64,000 nucleotides of DNA, from assembly GCA_963763575.1 (NCBI GenBank), contig CAVXPD010000019.1:62001-126000 (forward strand), given 5' to 3'. How positions within the stretch are numbered: position 1 is the first letter of the stretch; each line of letters starts with the position of its first letter. Origin of the DNA: Bog-473 sp963763575. Lineage in GTDB: Bacteria; Actinomycetota; Acidimicrobiia; Acidimicrobiales; RAAP-2. A program made the position numbers and the translations under genes. The notes under the pieces were generated by a model. It was not told the DNA's origin. It was given only the letters and a program-made list of their open reading frames with translations, and made no database searches. Shown here in pieces: positions 16,550 through 24,906 of this stretch.

Positions 16550-17191
16550 GTGCCTGATAGTCCGAACCACGCCGAGATCCGCCGCAGCTACGACTTACTT
16601 GCCGAGCGGTACTCGGCTCAGCTGGGAGACGAGCTCGTTTACAAGCCCCTCGACCGAGCCTTGCTGGATGCGCTCATCGAACAACACCTAGCCGGCACAT
16701 CGATTGTCGACCTGGGTTGCGGGCCAGGCCACGTCGCAGCCTGGCTCACCGCTCATGGCGTGGGAGCGGTTGGGATCGATATGTCTCCGGGGATGGTCGC
16801 AGTGGCCCAACGCGAGCATCCAGAGGTCGAGTTCCGGCAGGGAGACCTGCTTTCATTACCGGCGAGCGACGGCGAGTTCGGATCGGCAGTTGCCTTTTAC
16901 TCGATCATCCACCTCGGCGCTCATGAGTTGGCACCCGCGTTTTCCGAACTACGACGTGTGATGATTGCTGGTGGCCGCCTGCTCGTTGCCTTCCACGTCG
17001 GTGATGAGGTCCGACACGTCGACGAGCTCTGGGGTCAGGGCGTTGATCTTGACTTTCGCTTCCTCGAAACGGCGGCCGTGGTCGAGATCCTGGATGCTGC
17101 GGGGTTCGAAATCGAGGCGCAGCTGGAGCGCAGGAATTACCCGGAGGAAGTCGAGACCCGCAGGGCCTATATCATGGCCCGACGTCGTTGA
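16550..17191 (+). CDS. Class I SAM-dependent methyltransferase
   Basis: The 213-residue protein starts at GTG. Motif I is IVDLGCGPGHVAAWLTAHG (about residues 50-68), the acidic end of strand 2 is GIDMSPGM, and motif II/III regions FRQGDLLSLP and LRRVMIAGGRLLVAFH follow. It resembles UbiE/COQ5-type small-molecule methyltransferases. The intergenic 16307-16549 holds no gene. No partner fixes its substrate. Confidence 0.85.
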   Translation: MPDSPNHAEIRRSYDLLAERYSAQLGDELVYKPLDRALLDALIEQHLAGTSIVDLGCGPGHVAAWLTAHGVGAVGIDMSPGMVAVAQREHPEVEFRQGDLLSLPASDGEFGSAVAFYSIIHLGAHELAPAFSELRRVMIAGGRLLVAFHVGDEVRHVDELWGQGVDLDFRFLETAAVVEILDAAGFEIEAQLERRNYPEEVETRRAYIMARRR

Positions 17192-17455
17192 AGAACCGAA
17201 CTCGACCGCACGATTACTTCCGAGATGTGATGCCGGATTAGAGAAGCGCATCCTATAACGCGAAGTCGATCCCGATGACCCGCCTGTCCCCTGGTAACGG
17301 CAACGGGGCACCGAGGTAGCCCGGTACGCCGGCTCGGAGGCGTTCGCGAACCGTCAATAGGATCAACTCATGAGCCAAGGAGGCGGAGCAAGTCCGTTCA
17401 TCGAGGGGATCCATTCATCGAGGGGGGCTTAGCTGTCTTGGCTGTTGTTCGTGAC

Positions 17456-17692
17456 ATGCTGCACGCGACCGAAGGAGCCTTCAGAGCGAGTCGAGCGGGC
17501 GAGCCTCCGCCAGTCGACGCACCTGCATCTGCGCTAAGGGCAATGGCCAGGATCATGAGTCACGATTGGCCTGCGGGCGCTCAGTACCAAGCGATCGCCC
17601 TTCTAGCGGCAGCGATTCGGGGCTGGAGCACGGAGTACGGCAGAAGCGAAGACGAGATCATCGCCGCAATTGCGTCGAACCACCCGAACTGA
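17456..17692 (+). CDS. Hypothetical helical protein, 78 residues
   Basis: The likely ATG is at 17456 (an in-frame TTG at 17438 is possible). The sequence is helical with no recognised family (MARIMSHDWPAGAQYQAIAL, then SEDEIIAAIASNHPN). It overlaps no other plausible gene and lies downstream of the methyltransferase on the same strand. Confidence 0.35.
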   Translation: MLHATEGAFRASRAGEPPPVDAPASALRAMARIMSHDWPAGAQYQAIALLAAAIRGWSTEYGRSEDEIIAAIASNHPN

Positions 17693-17784
17693 GCGTCTCC
17701 GGTCGCCGGATCACGGTTACTCGGGATTGTGGATGCCCAGACCACCGGGTCTGGGTCGCTACGCCTCGGATTGCAAGCGACCCT

Positions 17785-18120
17785 GCCATGGTGTGACATC
17801 GAGACCGGGATAACGGGTTTCGACACCCTCAAGAGTCTCTGAGGTCCAGTACGGGTGACCAGGGGGAGAAAACCCAAAAAGGAGTAGCTGCCGCAGGTTC
17901 GCTTGTTCCACAAAGAGCCGCCAATCGGGATGAAATGACTGGTCGCCCCAGGAGTGGCGAGAGGTCCAGGTGTTGTCAGCATGGCGATAGCTGACGTGGA
18001 TGCTGTATCAGCGCCGGGGACAGTCAGTTCGGTTGCCCGATGAAAGGTGTCGGTGCTGTAGACGACAATGGTGCCAGCCGGGCCCGACCCTGAGACCTCT
18101 TGCCCGTAAAGCGCCGGGCG
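17785..18120 (-). pseudogene. Phytanoyl-CoA dioxygenase (PhyH) remnant
   Basis: On the minus strand two frames carry pieces of a PhyH-type Fe(II)/2-oxoglutarate oxygenase C-terminus. GSGPAGTIVVYSTDTFHRAT ends one frame near 18010. After a shift the sequence continues FHPDWRLFVEQANLRQLLLF, then PPGHPYWTSETLEGVETRYP. The N-terminal iron ligands were not found. A frameshift plus truncation makes it non-functional. Confidence 0.7.
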
Positions 18121-18775
18121 TTCGTTACGCCGTTGGACGTGTGGCAAGGCGGGCAGACCATCTGTCACCGACAGGGGCGCGAGGTGAGTCGGGCCGAGCT
18201 CCTCAGTGACCTCGCTCAGCTGCCCGCTTCGTCGCGATCGCCACCGCGGCCGTCCTCTCCCACGACCGACGTCACCGTCGTCCATCGTCCATAGCGAGAA
18301 CACCTACCCAGAGCCATGTGGAGACTCCAAACTCTGGCTCGGCACGCTTTAAGGTTCTTCACCAGAAGTGACCCGGCTGACAACGGTAGGAAAGCGGCAC
18401 AACCCTCCCGTCGTTAGAGAGCATTCACATGGAGGCAGCGTCAATACTTTCTGTTGGAAATGCGCCTGGCCAACCACAGCTTGAATCGTTGCCATCGACT
18501 CTGCATCGGGGCGCCCTGCATGAATGTGACGGTACACCAGGCCTTCGGCCAAAACGGAACATACTTCGATGACCTCAGGGCCGGCGATCGGGGGGTACCG
18601 ATTCAGCGCAGGAGCACCTGGCCGGGAGTGGGATTCACCGCTCGGAAAAGCCTGTTTCAGGACACCGAGTGCAGCGCCAAACCGCTGAGGCGGCCGTGTG
18701 CTCTGGGCGCTGTGATGTGCCTATGCTCAGACTGTGGTCCCGATCGGATCGGCGCGACGGTGACAGGAAGAACCA
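18121..18775. other. No gene recognised
   Basis: About 650 bases have only short overlapping frames without homology that I can see. The first part may contain decayed upstream sequence of the PhyH remnant. The 3' end holds two KpnI-type palindromes that continue into the next gene. Confidence 0.4.
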
Positions 18776-19387
18776 GTGCCAAATAGCGGGTACCCGGGTA
18801 GCGGGTACCCGGGATACGCCAACCATCCCTGGCACCATTACCTGGCTGGGGGTCCTGCCTCGTTGCTGGAGTTAGTTCTTCCGTTCCTGGTCGTTGCCCT
18901 TTTCGCCCTACTCGTAGCGGCCGGTCAATGGGGTGCGAAGCAGGCTAAGGCTCTTGTGGTCAGGCACAAGGCCCGGGCTGATTCCCCAGACGTCATGTTG
19001 GAGGCTCACTCCGGACCGCCAGTGCTGGCGTCCGACCGCGAGCGAGACGAAGCCGCGAACCTTGTCTCGCAGGCGGTCGGAGAGGGCCGGTTGAGCCTTG
19101 AAGAAGGGGTGCAGCGCATCGACGCTGTGCTCCGTAGTCGCCACCGCCACGAGCTAGGGAGTCTCGTGGCGGATCTGCCAACCCGCGCCTCAGCAACCAT
19201 CAAGCGGCCGCTCTCCTTCGCGCAGCCGCGTAAGGGACTCCTCGTCGTCACAGCGGCCGTGATCGTCGCCGCCGTGCTATTTCAGGCTCTCGCCGGGTTG
19301 TGGGAGCTATGGCCGCTCGCCGTGGTCGCGCTCGGCGTGTCGACACTGCTGCCTCGTCGTTCAACACGGGATCTCCGCGCGGCCTGA
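18776..19387 (+). CDS. DUF1707 domain membrane protein
   Basis: The 203-residue protein has a Gly/Pro/Tyr N-terminus (GYPGSGYPGY, encoded by a direct repeat GCGGGTACCCGGG), a membrane segment at about 30-50 and a DUF1707-type domain (LASDRERDEAANLVSQAVGE, then RLSLEEGVQRIDAVLRS) at about 85-125. Two membrane segments follow at about 152-190. DUF1707 is a common actinobacterial envelope domain of unknown function. Start GTG at 18776. Confidence 0.8.
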   Translation: MPNSGYPGSGYPGYANHPWHHYLAGGPASLLELVLPFLVVALFALLVAAGQWGAKQAKALVVRHKARADSPDVMLEAHSGPPVLASDRERDEAANLVSQAVGEGRLSLEEGVQRIDAVLRSRHRHELGSLVADLPTRASATIKRPLSFAQPRKGLLVVTAAVIVAAVLFQALAGLWELWPLAVVALGVSTLLPRRSTRDLRAA

Positions 19388-19841
19388 CGGCTGTCATCGC
19401 GGGCTTTCTTTCCCAATCCCTGGCCAATCGAAAGTGGCTTCATCCAGCGTGAGCAAATGCCCATTGGTCAACTTCAACTGATCATCGCATTCGGGTGCGC
19501 CTCGCAACATCACGGGACCATGGCGGCTCCCGCCACCGATTGAGCGCCTCAATCCGCATTTGAGGGTGCCCCCATGGTGGCCTACGGGGCGACCTTGAGG
19601 GCACCTGCAAGGGCGCGGTGCAGCGCCGTGAAGATGCCGGAGTTCTGCTCTATCACCCTTTAATCCGCTTCATCAGAAAGGTTGAGCTGCCCATGTACGG
19701 CCGGGACGGGTACGAACCTCCGGCGCCATGGGGCGGGAGCACTGTGCTCCCAAGGCCGTTCGGCATCGGGCATTTGGCTGTGCCCCAACCGCATTTGTCA
19801 TTGGGGCTCCAGGAGCCGGGCCAAGTTCGGCGCTCAGTTCG
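19388..19841. other. No gene recognised
   Basis: This 450-base gap holds short frames only. One plus-strand frame (MYGRDGYEPPAPWGG from 19694) is open into the next gene's antisense, but has no recognisable domain or ribosome site. Confidence 0.35.
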
Positions 19842-21140
19842 TCAGAAGCGCGTTCGCAGCGGCATCTCACTTCGACCCCTGTCGGGACGAACTACCAGCG
19901 CTTGATGGACTTCCAACCGGTGACGCTCGAAACCGATCGCCGATGCTGCCATATACAGACGCCACACCCGGGCGCGAGCCGCCCCGACCTCGCGGACCGC
20001 TGAGTCCCAGTTGGCCTCGAGATTCTCAACCCAGCGCCGCAGAGTCAGCGCGTAGTGCTCGCGTAACGTCTCGAGGTGACGAAGCTCAAAGCCAGTGTCC
20101 TGCATCATGGACACCACCGTTCCGACTTCATGAAGCTCACCATCAGGAAACACAAAACGGTCTATGAATGGGCTGGCGATCCGTGACGGCCCGCGAAGCC
20201 CGGCTGCTACGGCGACGCGCCGTGCTGTTGCCTCGGCTCGGCCTCTGACAGTCGGTAGCTTCGCCACACCGGGACGGCCGATGGCGTGGTTCAGCAATCG
20301 ACCTCCTGGCCGCAGTAGTCCGAACAATTGCTGGAAATACTCGGCCATTCGGCGCCTACCCACATGTTCGAACATGCCGATCGAGCTGATCGCGTCGAAC
20401 GGCCCATCGGCGAGGCCGCGATAATCCTGGAGGCGGATCTCGACCTGACCGTCGAGGCCGCACTCGGCCACGCGTTTAGTAGCCCGGTCGTACTGTTCCC
20501 TCGACAAGGTGATACCGAGGACGCGAGCCGCGTAGTTCGTGGCAGCGTGGATTGCCATCCCACCCCAGCCGCAGCCCACGTCGAGCAGCCGCATGCCTGA
20601 TCGTAGGCCGAGCTTACGGCTGACGAGTTCGTACTTGTTCGCCTGCGCAGTGGCGAGGTCATCTTGCCGCGTTTCGAACAGCGCGCACGAGTACGTCATG
20701 GAAGGGCCGAGCACCATCTCGTAAAAGGCGTTGGATACGTCATAGTGATGGCTGATCGAGTCGCGGTCTCGCTCCCGACTGTGGATGCCACCGCGGAGTC
20801 TGGCCTCCTCTTCTGGAGGAGGAAGCAGTCGGAGCACGGACGGACCTGCGGCTCGAAGCAATCGAGCCACCGTCGTGGGACTGAGCCGGAGACTCGAAAT
20901 CGATATGTCGAGGTCGAGAACCGAATAGATGTCACCTTCGATATCGAGATCGCCCGCCACGTATGCCCGGCTCAGTCCAAGCTCACCAGGTCGGCTGATT
21001 ATCCGCGATAGGGCATCCGGGGAACGAATCACAAGCGTGGTCACCGCGTCCGGTGGCCCGGCTGCGCTGCCATCGTAGGCAGCGATGCCCAACGGAATCT
21101 CGCTCCCGAGAATGCTCTGGACCACCTCGGCAAGGGGCAC
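19842..21140 (-). CDS. Cyclopropane-fatty-acyl-phospholipid synthase family
   Basis: This enzyme would methylenate or methylate unsaturated lipid acyl chains using SAM. Its 432 residues show an N-terminal lipid-binding-type domain (SRAYVAGDLDIEGDIYSVLD), then SISHHYDVSNAFYEMVLGPS, the CFA motif MTYSCALF, the SAM site LLDVGCGWGGMAIHAA, and FDAISSIGMFEHVG and FPDGELHEVG. I chose the GTG at 21140 because AGGAGGA lies just upstream; the open frame continues 60 bases further. It carries the usual order and length of the family. The substrate lipid is unknown. Confidence 0.92.
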   Translation of the reverse strand: MPLAEVVQSILGSEIPLGIAAYDGSAAGPPDAVTTLVIRSPDALSRIISRPGELGLSRAYVAGDLDIEGDIYSVLDLDISISSLRLSPTTVARLLRAAGPSVLRLLPPPEEEARLRGGIHSRERDRDSISHHYDVSNAFYEMVLGPSMTYSCALFETRQDDLATAQANKYELVSRKLGLRSGMRLLDVGCGWGGMAIHAATNYAARVLGITLSREQYDRATKRVAECGLDGQVEIRLQDYRGLADGPFDAISSIGMFEHVGRRRMAEYFQQLFGLLRPGGRLLNHAIGRPGVAKLPTVRGRAEATARRVAVAAGLRGPSRIASPFIDRFVFPDGELHEVGTVVSMMQDTGFELRHLETLREHYALTLRRWVENLEANWDSAVREVGAARARVWRLYMAASAIGFERHRLEVHQALVVRPDRGRSEMPLRTRF

Positions 21141-21272
21141 GACAGCCTCCTCCTGGATCACTCCATTCGGTTGCTCAATCACGTACAAGATTACGGTCAA
21201 TCACGTGTTCCGTCGATGCGATTCCCAAACTCAGGAGTTCGCTGGCGGAGGGGTGCCCACCGCTTCCAAGAG

Positions 21273-21301
21273 GGTGCCCGCATCCGCCGGGTGCGGGCAC
21301 C
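21273..21301. terminator. Strong hairpin between two minus-strand genes
   Basis: GGTGCCCGCA pairs perfectly with TGCGGGCACC across a 9-base loop. It begins 14 bases past the stop of the hydrolase gene at 21315 and 132 bases before the CFA synthase start. There is no T tract, as is common for actinobacterial terminators. Termination after the hydrolase is inference. Confidence 0.5.
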
Positions 21302-21314
21302 ATCCGATAAGGCG

Positions 21315-22121
21315 TCAGCCCCGTGGTGGGCTGGCGCCGCTGCCAAGGTGGCGGACGAAGAACGACTCTGCAGAGTCGTTCTCGAACACTGGCACCTGAA
21401 CATGACCGCCCGGGTTGATGTGCAGGCTCTTGTCGGGCGAACTGATGGCGTCGAATAGCGCGAGGCCGGAATCGCGGTTGATCAACTCGTCGTCCCACTG
21501 CAACAAGAACAGGATCGGGACCTGCAGCGAGCGGGCTGCCGCCTCGAAGTCGGCCCCACCCATTCCGAAACCCAGCCCGGCCAAGCCGAGCACGGCGGCC
21601 TTGATCCGGGGCTCGGAGGCAACGAACCGAAGCCCAATCCCAGTTCCCATCGACATGCCCCAATAGCCCAGCCGGTCGTCGATGAACCCGGTCGAGACGA
21701 GATCGTCGACCAGGGCCCTCAGCTCTCCAACGTGGGCGCTCATTCGGTCGGGGAATCCAAACGGCTGGTTGGCCTGCGTCACCACGGGCAGGCCGGCGCC
21801 GGGCCCTTGGTCGATACGAGCCTGGACGGAACGGCGCCTGGCCCGGGCCGCCTCCTTGTCACTGATGCGCTCGCCGTGCTCGGGGGCGTCGAGGGCAACA
21901 GCCGCGTAGCCCTGATGCCGCACGAGGCGCCGGGCGAGCCCGAGCACCTCGGGGGCGCGCTTGTGGACCACACCTCCGTGACCGAGAATCACCGTCGGTC
22001 GAGGCCCGGTGGCGGCTTCCGGGAGCCAGACGATGCCCGGGACGATCTCACCGCCGTCCACCTTGAGGTCGACCCGTCGCTCAATGACACCGCGCTCGCA
22101 GACTTCCTGGACTATCTCCAT
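21315..22121 (-). CDS. Alpha/beta hydrolase (dienelactone-hydrolase-like)
   Basis: The 268-residue enzyme has a catalytic triad that can be read: the Ser elbow YWGMSMGTGIGLRF (about residue 158), Asp in LLQWDDELIN and His in INPGGHVQVP near the C-terminus. HGGVVHKRAPEVLGLARRLV carries the oxyanion-side loop. I took the ATG at 22121 (MEIVQEV) rather than the longer frame, because the upstream residues show no family resemblance. The substrate is unknown. Confidence 0.85.
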   Translation of the reverse strand: MEIVQEVCERGVIERRVDLKVDGGEIVPGIVWLPEAATGPRPTVILGHGGVVHKRAPEVLGLARRLVRHQGYAAVALDAPEHGERISDKEAARARRRSVQARIDQGPGAGLPVVTQANQPFGFPDRMSAHVGELRALVDDLVSTGFIDDRLGYWGMSMGTGIGLRFVASEPRIKAAVLGLAGLGFGMGGADFEAAARSLQVPILFLLQWDDELINRDSGLALFDAISSPDKSLHINPGGHVQVPVFENDSAESFFVRHLGSGASPPRG

Positions 22122-22475
22122 GGTCCTAGCCTGCCCCAATATTGCTGGGTCGCGCTTGCCGAGACCGCCACAGATCGCCGTACAGAAGTGGGGGCGGGAT
22201 GATGGCATCCAGCCCGGCCCGAGGGCCCGGCGTCTCCCATGGTGATCGTGGTGATGGTGGGCGCTCTCGGCCCGTCAAGGGCACGCTCGGGGACTCCGCT
22301 GCGCTACGTGTCCCCGCTCGCCTTCGCGTCCGATTGACGGCCCTGTTGTTTGCGGTTTCTATGCCACGCCCATTCCCACATGCTGCACGAATCAGCGTGA
22401 ACTGCCGAGGATCGAGATGGCAGATGACCTAGCATTATGAGTCGACGTGTACGGACACGAAGGCCGTTTTGGTAA

Positions 22476-22518
22476 CTGCAAAGCCCCGAACGGCGGATCG
22501 GTTCCGCCCGCCGCCTCC
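22476..22518 (+). repeat. tRNA-Cys 3' fragment, attachment site copy 3
   Basis: CTGCAAAGCCCCG and TTCCGCCCGCCGCCTCC match the tRNA-Cys 3' end with three internal substitutions, plus changes at both edges; the CCA is altered to CCG. Unlike copies 1, 2 and 4, the flank downstream does not clearly match the shared left-end sequence. Confidence 0.8.
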
Positions 22519-22573
22519 GCATCGATGTTCCTGGTGAGCCTGCGTTTCGGACCAGAAGCGTGTTGGACGAGTT

Positions 22574-23080
22574 CTATGCCGGCAGAAGAAATGGGTTCAG
22601 CGTCTTCAAGAACCATTCAGTGATGAGCATCAAAGGGGTGTGTTCAGAGTCGATGCGATAGGTGCGGGCGAGTAGGCAGTCACCGACCTTCATGGCTCTA
22701 TTGGATAGAGAGGCGGAGAACCCGCATGGCTCAACCAAGTTCTTCCGGGTTATGGCGATCCCCATCTCGAGGAGAATCCGACCGATCGGATCGATGCTGG
22801 ACTCGAGCCGGCTACAGAACGTCATCGGCAGGCGATTTGTGACGATGACGCTCTCTGCGTAGACGTACGGCGATCCGGATCGGCGACCGCGAAGGGTCGC
22901 GGCCCGCTGAAGCAACGGCTCGCCCTCTGCGGCCTCAAGGTTGTTCGAAGTTGGGGCCACGATCATGTCCTGATGATGAACCTGAGCATCGATGCCTTCA
23001 CCGACCAGCTGCTCCAAGAAGTTGGTCACGGTCCCGTTTGCGTTCTCGAGAGCCGCTCGTAGTGCGGATCGATTTGCCAT
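22574..23080 (-). CDS. Chorismate pyruvate-lyase-like (DUF98/UTRA fold)
   Basis: The 168-residue protein matches the chorismate-lyase/UTRA-like fold: TVTNFLEQLVGEGIDAQV, then YVYAESVIVTNRLP, SSIDPIGRILLEMG and TPLMLITEWFL. Chorismate lyases cut chorismate to 4-hydroxybenzoate and pyruvate, and some relatives are only ligand-binding. The true activity is uncertain. The ATG at 23080 is chosen; the frame is open to an upstream ATG at 23134. It stands alone just inside attachment site 3. Confidence 0.6.
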   Translation of the reverse strand: MANRSALRAALENANGTVTNFLEQLVGEGIDAQVHHQDMIVAPTSNNLEAAEGEPLLQRAATLRGRRSGSPYVYAESVIVTNRLPMTFCSRLESSIDPIGRILLEMGIAITRKNLVEPCGFSASLSNRAMKVGDCLLARTYRIDSEHTPLMLITEWFLKTLNPFLLPA

Positions 23081-23331
23081 CGGCACCATTGAATCGCAAC
23101 TCCGCACCCCGATGGGCCTCCTGACTCGATTCATCCGAAGGGCATTCCCACAAATTGGGCCTTGAATGGGCCCGGCTGGAATGAAGTGTCCCAGTTCGCC
23201 TTATCCGGCAGTCTGGGCGGTTGAACCCCAGACCCAGGGGCCGTTTATCTCGATCCGTCACCGTCGACACAAAGCTCGGTCGGTCTTAGACTTCGATCAG
23301 GACTCGAAACCCTGATCCCGCCGGAGGACTC

Positions 23332-23877
23332 ATGGTGGACCGCGACAAGCTGGTGGCCCGCTGCATCGCGGCTTCTGAAGAAGCCGAGCCCCGGCTCGCG
23401 ATGAAAGAGGTCCTCCAGTCCGCCATCGGTGAACTCCCAGAAGCGCTCGAGAAGCCCGCAACAGGGTGGCTCGACATCTGGCACCTGTCGCCGACGTTGA
23501 CGGTCCTGAACGCCGTGTGGCCCCCGGGGATGACGCTGTACCCGCACGACCACCGGATGTGGGCCGCGATCGGCGTCTATGGGGGGCGGGAGGACAACAC
23601 CTTCTACCGACGCCGCGACGGACGCCTTGTGGCCTCCGGGGGTAAGGATCTGCGTCAGCAAGACGTCGTCCTCCTCGGAGAAGACACCATCCACGCCGTC
23701 CACAACCCGCTGCGCCGCTACACCGGAGCCATCCACGTCTACGGCGGGGACTTCGTTCACAGCGCGAGATCGCAATGGGACCCCGAGACGCTCCTCGAAG
23801 AGCCCTACGATCTTGCCGCTGTGCGAGCGCTGTTCGATACCGCCGAAACGGCGTACCGAGCGTCACGCCTCACATAA
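23332..23877 (+). CDS. Cupin, cysteine-dioxygenase-like
   Basis: The 181-residue protein has a double-stranded beta-helix metal site: LYPHDHRMWAAIGVYGG (His-x-His then a Gly-Tyr strand) and GEDTIHAVHNPLRRYTGAIH (third His). The pattern is that of cysteine-dioxygenase-type thiol oxygenases, and metal binding is likely. Whether the substrate is cysteine is unknown. GGAGGACTC directly before the ATG supports the start. Confidence 0.75.
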   Translation: MVDRDKLVARCIAASEEAEPRLAMKEVLQSAIGELPEALEKPATGWLDIWHLSPTLTVLNAVWPPGMTLYPHDHRMWAAIGVYGGREDNTFYRRRDGRLVASGGKDLRQQDVVLLGEDTIHAVHNPLRRYTGAIHVYGGDFVHSARSQWDPETLLEEPYDLAAVRALFDTAETAYRASRLT

Positions 23878-23989
23878 GGTCCGTCCTCTTCCAATTCACT
23901 TGGATCGTAGAGAGTCAGCCTCGTGCGGTCACGCTCATGCGCGCGTGGTGGTCGCCGCGTGGTGGCGAGGTCGTGGATCCGAAGGCGTG

Positions 23990-24108
23990 CCGGCACGCTG
24001 AGCGATGCCGATCTCTCCGGCGCCAAGGTGGTCTTGGTCGATCTCAGGAACGTGAACCTCACTGGAGCCAACCTCGCGGGAGCCCGGGTTTTCCTCGTGA
24101 ACGTCTAA
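23990..24108 (+). pseudogene. Pentapeptide-repeat protein fragment
   Basis: About 38 residues read LSDADLSGAKVVLVDLRNVN, then LTGANLAGARVFLVNV. This is the A(D/N)LSGA pentapeptide pattern forming a right-handed quadrilateral helix. No start with a plausible ribosome site precedes it and the repeat run is too short for a stable fold, so I read it as a remnant. Confidence 0.6.
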
Positions 24109-24220
24109 TCTGCGACCTGGCCCAAATACAAGCTGTCCGGACCAAAGGTGGCAACGACGGAGAGAACTGTATCCGTCATCCGTGAGCATCTGGCGCTGCA
24201 CCCGCACCCGATTGCGCGAG

Positions 24221-24263
24221 GCTGGAAAGCCCTCACGGCTTTTCGATTCCGCTCGCCGCCTCC
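24221..24263 (+). repeat. tRNA-Cys 3' fragment, attachment site copy 4 (degenerate)
   Basis: GCTGGAAAGCCC, CACGGCTTTTCGATTCCG and CTCGCCGCCTCC follow the tRNA-Cys 3' end with several substitutions and a short deletion. It is followed within 60-80 bases by GCGGATTTGCCGGGATTTCG, a variant of the block after copies 1 and 2. It is probably the oldest, outermost site. Confidence 0.7.
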
Positions 24264-24309
24264 GGAATTTCCCTGCTCAAGAGCTGATTGAGACCTGATC
24301 CGTTGCTGA

Positions 24310-24342
24310 TCGGGAGAGACGCGGATTTGCCGGGATTTCGCG
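24310..24342. repeat. Element left-end sequence, copy 4
   Basis: GCGGATTTGCCGGGATTTCG corresponds to GCGCGTTTGCTGGGATTTCG at copies 1 and 2. This supports a related element having occupied this site. No gene starts within it. Confidence 0.5.
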
Positions 24343-24404
24343 TCCTCTGCACGTCAGACCGCGTCGTTTCCTCGTCGTGGCCGAGTCGCCGTACTGTGTC
24401 CCCC

Positions 24405-24596
24405 ATGGCTGAAGGAGATCCAAAAGAAGAGTTGGCGGCGCTCATCAGTTACGGCGTGACAGGGACTGCACGCGTGGACGCGTTGCTCGAGATGCTGGTG
24501 GCCAAGGGCCTCCTCGACGAACGGGATGCAGAGCGCGTCAAAGAGAGAGGCCAAGAACTCGACCGTCAGTACACCGACGAGGCAGTTGGCAGCTAG
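24405..24596 (+). CDS. Hypothetical 63-residue acidic helical protein
   Basis: The small protein begins MAEGDPKEELAALISYGVTG and is predicted mostly helical and charged. No family is recognised. The start is weak, with no clear Shine-Dalgarno before the ATG. It lies between attachment site 4 and an integrase fragment on the other strand. Confidence 0.4.
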   Translation: MAEGDPKEELAALISYGVTGTARVDALLEMLVAKGLLDERDAERVKERGQELDRQYTDEAVGS

Positions 24597-24689
24597 GCGG
24601 TCCGTCTCGACTCTGGCCGCGTTGCGGCCCTCGTCGCCGAGTGCTAGGTCGGATCGAGTCCCTCGGCAACCGCCACGCCGAGCGACGAA

Positions 24690-24906
24690 AAGAGATGCCG
24701 TCACGGTTCGGGGTGACCGTGATCGAAGTATAGCTCATCCGCTCCTGGATCGCATTCGGATGTGGGTCGTTGGCGATCGCAAGCACCGCCGCGGTGTGGC
24801 GGAGATCGTGCCAACGGAGATCGAATCGACCAACGGACTCGCGGGCCTTCTTCCGGGGCAGGCGGCGGGCCATCTTGGGCTGAGGCGTCCGCCTCGGACC
24901 CATCAA
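24690..24906 (-). pseudogene. Integrase C-terminal remnant
   Basis: LRWHDLRHTAAVLAIANDPH carries the His-x-x-Arg box of tyrosine recombinases, and NAIQERMSYTSITVTPNRDG aligns with the region just before the catalytic Tyr. Where the family usually has RYG, this reads RDG, so the nucleophile is lost. The Arg box and N-terminus are missing. It sits 430 bases past attachment site 4 and may be the integrase of the outermost element. Confidence 0.7.

Larger units (their letters stand above)
2507..24263 (+). mobile_element. Tandem tRNA-Cys genomic island, three segments
   Basis: The region lies between the intact tRNA-Cys and the last of three partial 3'-end copies of it. Segments are 2507-7059 (about 4.6 kb, including an ISL3-family insertion), 7060-22518 (about 15.5 kb) and 22519-24263 (about 1.7 kb). 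Copies 1, 2 and 4 are followed by related sequence (TTTGCTGGGATTTCGCG or a close variant), as expected if related elements each brought the same left end. Integrase remnants lie at 11345-11820 and just outside at 24690-24906. Pseudogenes are frequent. The island call is inference from the repeats and content; no intact integrase remains. Confidence 0.7.

Noticed and set aside
18782..18812. Repeated GGGTACCCGGG palindromes as a regulatory site
   Set aside because: They lie inside the coding start of the DUF1707 protein and encode its GYPGSGYPGY repeat.
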